From JAVJSU01 sp040219275 (lineage in GTDB: Bacteria; Chloroflexota; Anaerolineae; Aggregatilineales; Phototrophicaceae): 64,000 nucleotides of DNA. Positions 1 to 8,566 of the stretch are shown piece after piece. Position numbers and translations under genes: made by a program. Below the pieces are notes generated by a model. It ran no database searches. It saw nothing but the letters and a program-made list of their open reading frames with translations, and had not been told where the DNA came from. The stretch spans positions 1 to 64,000 of the forward strand of contig JAVJSU010000024.1 in NCBI GenBank assembly GCA_040219275.1. Direction: 5' to 3'. How positions within the stretch are numbered: position 1 is the first letter of the stretch; each line of letters begins with the position of its first letter.

Positions 1-122
1 CTACCGGGCAACAAAGAAACCCACTGCATCAATGCGTTGACCGCACGTACATAGTTGTCAATTGTCCCCGCCGATTTACCAGCAAGGGACTCACGGTACT
101 CATCGAGATAGGAAGTTTTCAT
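1..122 (-). CDS. Tyrosine recombinase, N-terminal fragment (runs off window)
   Basis: The minus strand reads MKTSYLDEYRESLAGKSAGT and continues into a tryptophan-containing helix before the window edge cuts the gene at about 40 codons. This helical pattern (LDEYRESL, then TIDNYVRAVNALMQWV) is typical of the SAM-like core-binding domain at the start of phage integrase/XerC-type recombinases. The catalytic domain lies outside the window, so activity cannot be judged. It is transcribed away from the TIR-NACHT gene, from a shared intergenic region that carries one copy of the island's 14-bp palindrome. It may be the boundary recombinase of a nested element. Confidence 0.7.
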   Translation of the reverse strand, partial: MKTSYLDEYRESLAGKSAGTIDNYVRAVNALMQWVSLLPG

Positions 123-260
123 GGGTATTTACCTGTGTGAAATATTTTGGTACGAGTTTTTCAGGACTTAGAGGGGTGTTTTATCCTGATTCAAGCTCAA
201 TTATACCACAAACTCGTACTAAAATGTATATTTTAATACAAGTTTACACGCGACAATATC

Positions 261-274
261 CGTCTTGCAAGACG
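261..274. repeat. 14-bp palindrome copy 1, CGTCTTGCAAGACG
   Basis: Perfect palindrome in the divergent intergenic region between the recombinase fragment and the first TIR-NACHT gene. First of eleven copies confined to the island. Confidence 0.85.
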
Positions 275-351
275 AGATTTTATCGGCAAAAATTTGAGGG
301 TATGTTATGCTTATTGTTTGATATTTCGCCTATCCAAAGACGATATAGACT

Positions 352-3300
352 ATGATGCAGATTCCATCAAATTTCCTAACCCGTATTCGTGAGATTCTTT
401 TACCTCTTGTTACTGATGTTGATGAACGTGATCTGCTACTTACAGAAGCCTTCTATCTTGAAAACCCGGTGTTGTATGGCATGGAGCGCGAAGGTAACGC
501 ATTGGTGTTTTGCTCACGGTGCTCAAAATCATTGCTCGATTTTGGATGTTTGAAACCCGGTGAGCATTCACTATCTCGTTTGCTCTCTGTTGCTCGAACC
601 CTTACAGATGTGGACAAGCACAATGAGATTGAGTCGCTGGTCAAGATTGCCAACGAACTTTGTGGCATGAGTCCTCCTACCCCTGCCCCTGTGATGGCTC
701 CAACGGTGATGACACCACCGCAAACACTCGATACGCCCCATAAGGAGCGCAAGCCGACGGTATTCATCAGTTATAGCCATGCAGATACGGAGTTTGCGAA
801 AAAACTAATCGGGGACTTGAGCGTCGCCGGTCATGCCTGCTGGATTGATATCACTGAGATCAAAGGTGGCGATGAATGGATCATGACTATTGCTGAGGGC
901 ATCAACAATAGCTATGCCTTCGTACCGATCCTCACCTTGAAAGCCATCAACAGCAAATGGGTGCAGGATGAAATCTTATGGGCGAGGCAGAAGAATAAGC
1001 TGATTATTCCGGTGATTCTGGAAAATGTACTGGGAGAAACACGCTTCTTCCCGCTGGTGAGTTATCAGGGCGTAACGCTCTTCGATAGCGACTATGCGAC
1101 AATGTTGCCGAGATTGTTATCGTATCTGCCCAATTCGGCTTTGTCGGATGTCGATGTAAGCGATGAAATAGCCAGTGACGAGTCAGTGATTGAGACCATG
1201 ATCTCCACAACCCCGCGCACCGTCCCCCGAAAGCTGGAGCTGGACTATCTGGATCGTCTGCGTTTTGAGCAGTTACTCAACACGGAAAAATACACGGCGA
1301 TGGGTGGCACAGCGCAGGTAAAGAAACACGCTGAGATGCGGACGCAATTTGAACTCATCAAAGTTGGCAAACAAGACCGCGATGGTGCAACACAAGCGAC
1401 CAAACGTTTTGAGAACGCCGTCGAAGAAATTAGTCACATACGACGATGTGTGTTGCTGGGCGAACCGGGAGGCGGCAAGACAACCACGATCTGGAAGTTA
1501 GCATCTGATCTGGTTGAGACGACGCTGAATGATCGCACTGCCCCGATCCCGTTTTTGATCCGTCTCGGCAAATGGACATCTGCGGAGCAACCGCTACAGG
1601 ACTTTATCGTGTCCCAGTTGGGCGATCTTGGAAAATACGCATCAACGCTTCTCAACGAAAAACGTGCCGCGCTACTCTTAGACGGTTTGAACGAATTGCC
1701 AGCCAGTCAGCATAAGAACAAATACCCGCAGGTGAAGGCATTTGTGGAACAGCACCCTGATCTTTTGGCAGTAGTGTCCTGTCGTGAGCTGGACTACACG
1801 ATTGATCTCGGCGTCGACAAAATCAATATTACTCCTCTCGATCCACTTCGCATTCGAGAATTTGCCGGACGCTATCTCGGCGAAGAAAAAGGCGATGACC
1901 TGTTCTGGAAACTGGCAGGTGAAAGTGCGACAAATCAGCATAAAAGCTTCATGGATAAATTTGGTGAAAAGTTGGACGATCCGGAGCACATATTCTGGAT
2001 AGAAATACAACTTCCAGAAGGAATGAGTTGGGGCTACCGTTGGAATAACAATACTTATTGGCAAGGCTGGCTGAAAGAACGCGAAGAGCCGTCAGGATTG
2101 ATGGTGCTGGCACGTAATCCCTACATGCTGTTGATGCTGACCAGCGTGTATGCTGATGAAGGCAAATTGCCGGATAATCGGGGTCAATTGTTTGCCAAGT
2201 TTGTGGAAACGTTGATCGAACGTGAGGGTGTGCCGGAGACGGAACAAACGCCACTCATCGAAGGATTAGCGAAGGTCGCCTATGAGATGCAGATTCGCCG
2301 GGCAGAATTTGAATCTGATAAAAAAACGGTCATCAAAAGATTAGCAAAATTAGATGATGACAGAAGGATTGAGTTTAGATTAGATGCCCTGACTGTTTTG
2401 CCGGAAAAAGATGTGAAAACTGTTCTGGGAGAACGTCTATTGTATCTTGCCGGCAGTGCGAGCATCTTGAGCATTGACGAGCAGGTACGTTTCACCCATC
2501 AGTTGTTGCAGGAATACTTTGCGGCGACCTACATGGATCTGGAAATTAAAGCTGGGCGACTGGATGCGAAAACCATCTGGAAACCCGAAAGCTGGTGGGA
2601 GCGCACAAACTGGGAAGAAGCGGCGATATTACTGGCAGGCTTATATAGCGATGACCCGACCCCGGTTGTGGACTGGCTGATCGATGCTCAACCAGAAGTT
2701 GCGGCACAGTGCATCACGCGCAGTGGTGTGAATATGCCACCGGATGAAACCCTGTTAAGGTTCCGCCAACTCATTCCGCGTTTAACTGACCTGAAAAGCG
2801 ATCCTGAACCGAAGGCGCGAGCGTCCATAGGTCGTGCTCTAGGACAGTTGCTATTGAGCAACGGCAAACCGCTCGATAATCGTAGGGGTGTGTCATTCAT
2901 TACAAAGAATAATATGCGATTACCCGACATTGATTGGGTGGCGATTGCGGGTGGTGAATTCCAGTATGGTCATGAGATCGAACGTGACAATCCGCCTCAA
3001 GTCATCCAATTGCCCGCCTTTGAGATCAGCCGTTATCCGGTGACCTATGCCCAATTTCAGTGCTTTGTTGAAGCAACAGATTATGATGATGATCGCTGGT
3101 GGGAGGGAATACCAGAAGAGGAAGCAGCCTACGGTAGGAAGTACCGCACACGTGAGCTACGGGAGCAGGGTTTTAAATTCTGGAATCATCCGAGAGAGAG
3201 CGTAGCGTGGTATCAGGCAATCGCTTTCGGACGCTGGTTGAGTGATAAGCTGGGTTATACCGTGACCTTGCCGACGGAACAGCAATGGGAGCGGTCGGCG

Positions 3301-3654
3301 CGTGGTTTAGATGGGCGATTTTATCCGTATGGGGATGAGTTTTATATGACAAGAGGAAATATAAGTCAAACAGGCATCGGGCAAACCAGTGCAGTCGGTA
3401 TTTTCCCGAACGGCGCATCGCCAGATGGTGTGCTGGAGTTGAGTGGCAATGTGTATGACTGGTGTTTAAATAAATACTATTCATATGAAGAAACAGATGT
3501 TGATGTCAGCGGTGACAGTCGGGTGGTGCGTGGCGGGTCGTGGAGCCGCGTCTCTAGCTTTGCGCGTGCGGTCTTTCGCAACAACGGCGATCCGAACTAC
3601 CGTAGCGACGATCTCGGTTTTCGGTTAGTGCGTCCCCTACGGGCAGGGATATAG
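352..3654 (+). CDS. Giant conflict protein 1: helical death-like domain, TIR, NACHT, FGE/C-lectin
   Basis: 1100 residues, read from ATG 352 (a second in-frame ATG follows directly). Residues about 1-105 form a small helical domain resembling effector-associated (death-like) adaptor domains. Residues about 134-260 are a TIR domain (FISYSHAD at its start, SKWVQDE near the usual catalytic Glu). A NACHT ATPase follows, with Walker A GEPGGGKTT near 368 and Walker B LLLDGLNELP near 440. Residues about 860-1095 are a formylglycine-generating-enzyme-like C-type-lectin domain ending RGGSW...GFRLVRPL. Known relatives are STAND immune receptors that sense a phage or stress ligand and fire a TIR NADase; here the FGE-like end would be the sensor. 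The last 35 residues look like a DGR variable region. Confidence 0.9.
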   Translation: MMQIPSNFLTRIREILLPLVTDVDERDLLLTEAFYLENPVLYGMEREGNALVFCSRCSKSLLDFGCLKPGEHSLSRLLSVARTLTDVDKHNEIESLVKIANELCGMSPPTPAPVMAPTVMTPPQTLDTPHKERKPTVFISYSHADTEFAKKLIGDLSVAGHACWIDITEIKGGDEWIMTIAEGINNSYAFVPILTLKAINSKWVQDEILWARQKNKLIIPVILENVLGETRFFPLVSYQGVTLFDSDYATMLPRLLSYLPNSALSDVDVSDEIASDESVIETMISTTPRTVPRKLELDYLDRLRFEQLLNTEKYTAMGGTAQVKKHAEMRTQFELIKVGKQDRDGATQATKRFENAVEEISHIRRCVLLGEPGGGKTTTIWKLASDLVETTLNDRTAPIPFLIRLGKWTSAEQPLQDFIVSQLGDLGKYASTLLNEKRAALLLDGLNELPASQHKNKYPQVKAFVEQHPDLLAVVSCRELDYTIDLGVDKINITPLDPLRIREFAGRYLGEEKGDDLFWKLAGESATNQHKSFMDKFGEKLDDPEHIFWIEIQLPEGMSWGYRWNNNTYWQGWLKEREEPSGLMVLARNPYMLLMLTSVYADEGKLPDNRGQLFAKFVETLIEREGVPETEQTPLIEGLAKVAYEMQIRRAEFESDKKTVIKRLAKLDDDRRIEFRLDALTVLPEKDVKTVLGERLLYLAGSASILSIDEQVRFTHQLLQEYFAATYMDLEIKAGRLDAKTIWKPESWWERTNWEEAAILLAGLYSDDPTPVVDWLIDAQPEVAAQCITRSGVNMPPDETLLRFRQLIPRLTDLKSDPEPKARASIGRALGQLLLSNGKPLDNRRGVSFITKNNMRLPDIDWVAIAGGEFQYGHEIERDNPPQVIQLPAFEISRYPVTYAQFQCFVEATDYDDDRWWEGIPEEEAAYGRKYRTRELREQGFKFWNHPRESVAWYQAIAFGRWLSDKLGYTVTLPTEQQWERSARGLDGRFYPYGDEFYMTRGNISQTGIGQTSAVGIFPNGASPDGVLELSGNVYDWCLNKYYSYEETDVDVSGDSRVVRGGSWSRVSSFARAVFRNNGDPNYRSDDLGFRLVRPLRAGI
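3526..3640 (+). other. DGR-type variable region of giant protein 1
   Basis: Between RGGSW and GFRLVRP almost every variable codon is NNC or NNT (for example AGC CGC GTC TCT AGC TTT, then AAC AAC GGC GAT). That is expected when adenines of AAY codons in a template repeat are randomised. The fold (FGE/C-type lectin) and C-terminal position match known DGR target proteins. Its flanks differ from those of the other two genes, so it may have used another template. Confidence 0.6.
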
Positions 3655-3755
3655 CCCAGCCCCATCAGAAGGATGGTTCACCATTAAGTTTATCCAACAG
3701 CATTCACTTTGTCGCACGCGGTACGATTATTCTACTTTCAAAGGACATATAGAAC

Positions 3756-4346
3756 TTGAACTCTCCAAAACACAATAATGACAAGCCATTCCTGCTGGCT
3801 ATCGAAGATGTCTTCTCCATCAAGGGTCGCGGTACGATTGTAGTTGGTCATGTTACACGTGGAACTTTACTTAAAGGTCAAGAAGTTGACATTATTGGTT
3901 TTCGTAATTCAATCTTACGAAAAACTGTCGACGGGATCGAAATGTTCCACAAAGAACTTCAAACGATACAAACGGGTGATAATGCAGGTATCTTATTGCG
4001 GGATACAGGTCGTGATGAGGTTCTACGCGGAATGGTTATCGCTAAGGTTGGCTCGATTAAACCGCATAAAAAATTCAAATGTGAAATTTCCATGCTCCGC
4101 AGAGATGAGGGTGGTCGCCATAAACCTTTCGTGAGTGGCTATAAGCCTGGATTTTATATTCGTACAGCTGACATACCCGGCGCGATAACTTTTCCTGACG
4201 GTCTAGAAAGTGTGAGTCCAGGTGATACCGCTACAGTTTTTGTCAACTTGGCTACGCCAGTTGCGCTTGAGCATGGGACTCTTTTCTCTATTCAAGAAGG
4301 CAATTTGAAGGTTGGCTCGGGTCGCGTTATTCGATTGTTAGATTAG
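3756..4346 (+). CDS. Stand-alone EF-Tu domain II + III protein
   Basis: 196 residues from TTG, with AAAGGAC upstream. Residues about 10-95 match the EF-Tu domain II beta-barrel (IEDVFSIKGRGTIVVGHVTRG, then VDGIEMFHKEL and GDNAGILLRD). Residues about 100-195 match domain III (KFKCEISMLRRDEGGRHKPF, GYKPGFYIRTADIPG, PGDTATVFVNL). There is no GTPase domain, so it cannot act as an elongation factor. It sits between two TIR-NACHT receptors in the same direction. EF-Tu is a common target of phage-exclusion proteases and of toxins, so a decoy or sensor role is a reasonable inference but unproven. A degraded tuf copy is unlikely because the frame is intact and divergent. Confidence 0.8.
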   Translation: MNSPKHNNDKPFLLAIEDVFSIKGRGTIVVGHVTRGTLLKGQEVDIIGFRNSILRKTVDGIEMFHKELQTIQTGDNAGILLRDTGRDEVLRGMVIAKVGSIKPHKKFKCEISMLRRDEGGRHKPFVSGYKPGFYIRTADIPGAITFPDGLESVSPGDTATVFVNLATPVALEHGTLFSIQEGNLKVGSGRVIRLLD

Positions 4347-4495
4347 CGCCAAAATATAGAGCTTAGTTTAGCACTGATTTGACAGGCGTAGAACGCATAA
4401 ACTCCGCTTGTCACCTTCGTATTTTTTGCCCCACGCTATGCCATTGCATATACTATCCTCACGTCTTACGCGCTCACCAACAAGGATTACTGCTC

Positions 4496-7400
4496 ATGCC
4501 AGATGCAATCGTTGAAGTTCGACTCACACCCCGCGAAAATAGTCTGCGCCTCGCATGGGGCATGACCGTTGCGGAAGGCAAATGGCTCTGGGGACGCAAA
4601 CAACTCGAAGTTCGCTTGTATTGCCAGCCATTTCCCGATTTTGGCAAAGCGGAATTGACGGACATGCCTCTGAGTGATCGTGAGCGCGTCTATGGTTCCT
4701 CATTCTCGCTTCCCTTTATCAACTTGGGCTACCAGCTAAACAAAGAGGTCAACCGGAATGCGTTCCGTACCGGCACAGTATTCGCGTCTCCAGACGGGAA
4801 ATGTTACCCGCTGTACTTCGACCTTGAGGACGAAGACCTGCCTGCTGGAGCGGTTGTTACCTACCCAGCCGTCGAATGGGAAGTAAAAACGCCAGACTGG
4901 TTAAAAGAAGCCCACACTTTCTGGGTTGATTTCGGCTATACATTGGGTAATACCTTCTATCCCGTTGGCGATCGTCATCGCTACGAATATACTCCCGACG
5001 AGAATAAGGCAGACACCACCCTGCCTGACGTAACTATCAGTAAAGATCAACGGGTACAACGACGGGGAGCCGCACCTAAATTATTCGTCTCTTATAGCCA
5101 CGCAAATACATCACAAGTCGCGCCACTTGCGCAACGCCTAAGCCGTGAGCAATATTACGATGTGTGGGTAGATTACGATAGCATCCCCGGTGGGTCAAAA
5201 TGGCGAGAAGAAATCGCCATAGGAGTGCAGGGCGCTCACGTTGTGCTGTTCATGATGACACCGGAGAGTTGTGCGAGTGATTTTTGTAAAGCGGAGATTG
5301 AACATGCGCTAAAGCATGATAAAAAGATCATCCCTGTACGCTTGAATAGCAAGACCGCACCAGAAATTCTCGCACAGGTAGGCTTGAGTAGTGAATACCA
5401 GTTCATTGACTACACGGGGGCGGATGATAAAACAAATTGGGAGAAACTCCTGCGCGATTTGCCAGTTGTGCTAAAACGTGACCGCGCCCTACTGGATCCA
5501 AAGAACCGGAACCTGCATATTGATTACTTGCGTTCAATTTTCACCCGACTGGGAGAAGCGAATCTGAGCTATCTGCTGGATGCCGCCCCGCGTGAGAAAG
5601 TTAAACTGATTGACGTTTATGTGCCTCTTAAGTATAAAACCCAATTTTTTACTGAGTTCGAATCCTATTCCCTTAAGGATTGGTGGCTTTCTGATCGTGT
5701 CGAAAGTTTAGAAAGACCGAACAGCGTTGAGATTGACTTTGATGATACCGGAGCAACGAATGTCAGAACTATACGGCCCAAGGAAATAATGGGGTTTCAG
5801 CCTCAAGGCAATGCCCTCAAAGCGTGGTTAAACTTACTTACTCAGGTTTGGGAATCAAAACTTGATGATGACAATTTCTACTATAGTAGATTTCGTGATA
5901 CGAGCTACACCACATCGCTACTCCCTATTGAGTCAGAGATTGCCTTGGCGCTGATGCCACATCTGGTCATAACAGGCGATCCGGGAAGCGGAAAAACGAC
6001 CCTCGCGAAGCATCTGGCACTGTGCATGGCGGGTGATATGCAACGCATATTGGTCGATGATGCGGCAGTAACATTGGATAATCTTGGTTTCTGGCCCCAT
6101 CCCGCATACACACCACTTTACATCGAATTAAGGGCAATGATTGGGGAGTCGTTCAGAGATGCGAGTGACCACAACATCACACCGGCACTCTTTCTGACCT
6201 ATGTCAAAGAGCATCTACTTAAACCCTACGCGGTAGAGAACTACGATGAATTGCTCCGTGACCAACTACGTGATGGTGACGTGATGATCTTCCTTGATGG
6301 ATTGGATGAAGTTCCGGAAGCTGATGACGAGCAACGGCGCAAACAAATCAAAGAACTGGTTCGCATGTTGCAAACTACCTACCGTAATTGTCGTATTGTG
6401 GTCACGTCACGTCCCTATGCGTATAAATCTGAAGATTGGCAGGTCAACGATTTCGGGCATGTAGAACTGGCATCGCTGGATGAAGATCGATTAAAAGAAC
6501 TGGCGCTGAAGTTGTTTACGGTAGTCTATCGTGATGCTGTAAAAGCCACTACAGAGGCGGATTCCTTTGTTAAACGTATGGATGCAAACAAATACCCTGC
6601 TGAGATACGCAGTAGCCCATTGTTCTTTACTCTGTTGGCAGGTATCTGGTTATTGGAGAAGGACAAACCCGCAGAGACACGTTTACCAAAGGAAAAAGGC
6701 GCGATTTATCGGCGATGTGTCGATGTGATGATCCGCCGCTGGACATACAAGGACGCAGATGGAAAATCCACAACAGATTTGATTGGCTTGGATGAAATGC
6801 AATTACGACAAGTGCTGGAAATGCTAGCTTACACCGTTCATAAGAGTAGCGATGATGGCGATGCGGCGTTGTTCAAGATTGGTGACATCACCAATGTGCT
6901 GGATGAACTGGATTTGTATGAGCAAGCGGATAGCCGTGAATTAAAGGATGCGCTGGCACAGCGGGCGGGGTTAATCTACGCACCCTCCCCCAAACGCTTT
7001 AAGTTCGCCCACCGGAGCTTTCAGGAGCATCTAGCGGCGTGTTATCTCAAGAGTGAAAACACATTTCCCAAAAATATTCCTACACTTTTGGAAGGTAGTC
7101 TGAACCTGTGGCGCAACGTACTGGAATTGTTACCTGGAGAACTCGACAAAGAAAAACTATGGAGGTTAGTCGAGGTACTTCTACCAGTCAAAGATGCACC
7201 ACCCCCAAATACCAGCGATGACACGGCATGGTATAGACTGTATTACGGTTTGCATTGGATGAAAACGTATAACATTCCCACTGATGACGACTATCGACTG
7301 ATGAACTTTAATCGTCAGCAAACATGGCTGGTCAGGTTGATCGAATTGGGTGCACTTACACCTGCAGAACGTGCGGAAATGGGGCGCTTGCTGGCAGAGA

Positions 7401-8188
7401 TCGGCGACCCTCGTCCCAGTGTAGGATTGCGTACAGACGGCTTGCCAGACATCCAATGGGGCAAAGACGTACCCGTTGGGGACTACACCATTAGTGGCGA
7501 TCCCGATTCGTATCGATCACTTGATGAACCTTATACGGTTGAATTTGCATATAAACTGGCGAAGTATCCGGTAACCTATGCTCAGTTTCAGGCATTTGTG
7601 GATGCCTCGGATGGTATTGGGAATGACGATTTGTGGAATGAGTCGGCCCGAAAACAGAAAGAACCATTCGAGCAGAAAAATAAATATGACAATCATCCCA
7701 GGGAAAACGTGAGTTGGTATCAGGCGGTGGCATTTTGCGCGTGGTTGACGATAAAATATCGTGATGCGGGTTTAATCGCTCCTGGTGAGGAAATTCGCCT
7801 GCCAACGGAGCAAGAATGGGAAGTGGCGGCACGTTTTCCAGATGGGCGGAAATTCCCCTATGGTGACGAATATGATGCCAATAAAGCGAATGTGAGTAGA
7901 ACTGAAATCGGGCAAACCAGCGCAGTAGGGATGTTCCCGGATGGACGGAATGAGGCACTCGATATTTATGATTTGAGCGGGAATGTGTGGGAATGGACGT
8001 GGACGGAACATAAAAGTGGGAAACAGGGCGATGTGAATTTGAGGGCTAGCCGGGTGTTGCGGGGCGGTTCCTTCAACTTCGATGGTTACGAATCGCGTGC
8101 AGATTACCGCAACGGCAACGTTCCTGCCGCCCGTAACAGCGTTAGCGGTTTTCGGTTGTGTGTAGTGTGTTGTCTCCCATCCGAATGA
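4496..8188 (+). CDS. Giant conflict protein 2: unknown N-domain, TIR, NACHT, FGE/C-lectin
   Basis: 1230 residues from ATG 4496, chosen because AAGGA lies nine bases upstream; the frame is open further 5' but lacks a site. Residues 1-185 form a beta-rich domain I do not recognise. TIR spans about 194-325 (KLFVSYSHANT, VWVDYDSIPGG, CKAEIEHAL). NACHT Walker A GDPGSGKTTLAKH is near 493 and Walker B MIFLDGLDEVPEADD near 597. The FGE-like domain runs from about 980 to the end, with PVTYAQFQAFV, NHPRENVSWYQAVAFC, LPTEQEWEVAARF and RVLRGGSF. Probably a STAND-type antiviral or self-recognition receptor with an NADase effector. The C-terminal variable segment and the stop-proximal FRLC..V..C.PSE are shared with giant protein 3, so these two are DGR siblings. 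Confidence 0.9.
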   Translation: MPDAIVEVRLTPRENSLRLAWGMTVAEGKWLWGRKQLEVRLYCQPFPDFGKAELTDMPLSDRERVYGSSFSLPFINLGYQLNKEVNRNAFRTGTVFASPDGKCYPLYFDLEDEDLPAGAVVTYPAVEWEVKTPDWLKEAHTFWVDFGYTLGNTFYPVGDRHRYEYTPDENKADTTLPDVTISKDQRVQRRGAAPKLFVSYSHANTSQVAPLAQRLSREQYYDVWVDYDSIPGGSKWREEIAIGVQGAHVVLFMMTPESCASDFCKAEIEHALKHDKKIIPVRLNSKTAPEILAQVGLSSEYQFIDYTGADDKTNWEKLLRDLPVVLKRDRALLDPKNRNLHIDYLRSIFTRLGEANLSYLLDAAPREKVKLIDVYVPLKYKTQFFTEFESYSLKDWWLSDRVESLERPNSVEIDFDDTGATNVRTIRPKEIMGFQPQGNALKAWLNLLTQVWESKLDDDNFYYSRFRDTSYTTSLLPIESEIALALMPHLVITGDPGSGKTTLAKHLALCMAGDMQRILVDDAAVTLDNLGFWPHPAYTPLYIELRAMIGESFRDASDHNITPALFLTYVKEHLLKPYAVENYDELLRDQLRDGDVMIFLDGLDEVPEADDEQRRKQIKELVRMLQTTYRNCRIVVTSRPYAYKSEDWQVNDFGHVELASLDEDRLKELALKLFTVVYRDAVKATTEADSFVKRMDANKYPAEIRSSPLFFTLLAGIWLLEKDKPAETRLPKEKGAIYRRCVDVMIRRWTYKDADGKSTTDLIGLDEMQLRQVLEMLAYTVHKSSDDGDAALFKIGDITNVLDELDLYEQADSRELKDALAQRAGLIYAPSPKRFKFAHRSFQEHLAACYLKSENTFPKNIPTLLEGSLNLWRNVLELLPGELDKEKLWRLVEVLLPVKDAPPPNTSDDTAWYRLYYGLHWMKTYNIPTDDDYRLMNFNRQQTWLVRLIELGALTPAERAEMGRLLAEIGDPRPSVGLRTDGLPDIQWGKDVPVGDYTISGDPDSYRSLDEPYTVEFAYKLAKYPVTYAQFQAFVDASDGIGNDDLWNESARKQKEPFEQKNKYDNHPRENVSWYQAVAFCAWLTIKYRDAGLIAPGEEIRLPTEQEWEVAARFPDGRKFPYGDEYDANKANVSRTEIGQTSAVGMFPDGRNEALDIYDLSGNVWEWTWTEHKSGKQGDVNLRASRVLRGGSFNFDGYESRADYRNGNVPAARNSVSGFRLCVVCCLPSE
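8047..8185 (+). other. DGR-type variable region of giant protein 2
   Basis: Compared with the end of giant protein 3, the flanks RVLRGGSF and FRLC match. The 25 intervening residues align without gaps and differ at most positions. In the downstream half the third codon bases usually agree (C/C, T/T) while first and second bases differ, as expected for adenine-directed mutagenesis of AAY codons. Confidence 0.65.
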
Positions 8189-8220
8189 GCTTCTATTATT
8201 GATTAGCGCGCGTTATATAA

Positions 8221-8472
8221 GGTGATTATGACTTCCGTGGCTGGGTGGTGTATCCAACACATCGCAAAATTAAGCGCCGGAACGCGGTGAAGTTCACGCA
8301 GAGGATGGTGCACAACCTTGATCTTTACGAATCAGGCAAAATCACCTTCGCGGAATTGGATGCTAGCATACAGGGCTGGATCAACCATGTGCGCTACGGT
8401 GACACATGGGGCTTGCGCGGTCATGTCTTCGATACGCACCCAATCCGCCCACTTCAAAAATCCGATTCTTAA
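8221..8472 (+). pseudogene. C-terminal stump of a DGR-type reverse transcriptase
   Basis: The frame opens directly after a TAA and reads GDYDFRGWVVYPTHRKIKRR, then NAVKFTQRM, ITFAELDASIQGWINHVRYG, DTWGLRG, and a stop. DFRG...V.PTHR followed by a basic helix and a SI.GW..H....DT..LR motif is the C-terminal thumb signature of DGR and group II-like reverse transcriptases. The palm (YxDD) and fingers, any accessory gene and the template repeat are absent. Only 32 bases separate it from the end of giant protein 2, so a deletion has removed the core of the retroelement. Its position between two variable-region genes supports the DGR reading. Confidence 0.75.
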
Positions 8473-8511
8473 AAATGTGCGATTCGTCTGCGACGCAGTA
8501 TAAAAGCAAAA

Positions 8512-8545
8512 AGCTCATGGGGGAAGTGCCTCGCCTCCCCCATAC
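8512..8545 (-). terminator. Rho-independent terminator after giant protein 3
   Basis: On the minus strand an 8-bp stem, ATGGGGGA/TCCCCCAT, is followed a few bases later by GAGCTTTTTG. It lies just past the stop of giant protein 3. Confidence 0.6.
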
Positions 8546-8566
8546 CCCCTCCCAGAGGACAGAGAC

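Noticed and set aside
62..355. 97-codon open frame upstream of giant protein 1
   Set aside because: Crosses the promoter region and a palindrome copy, lacks a ribosome site and shows no protein-like pattern.
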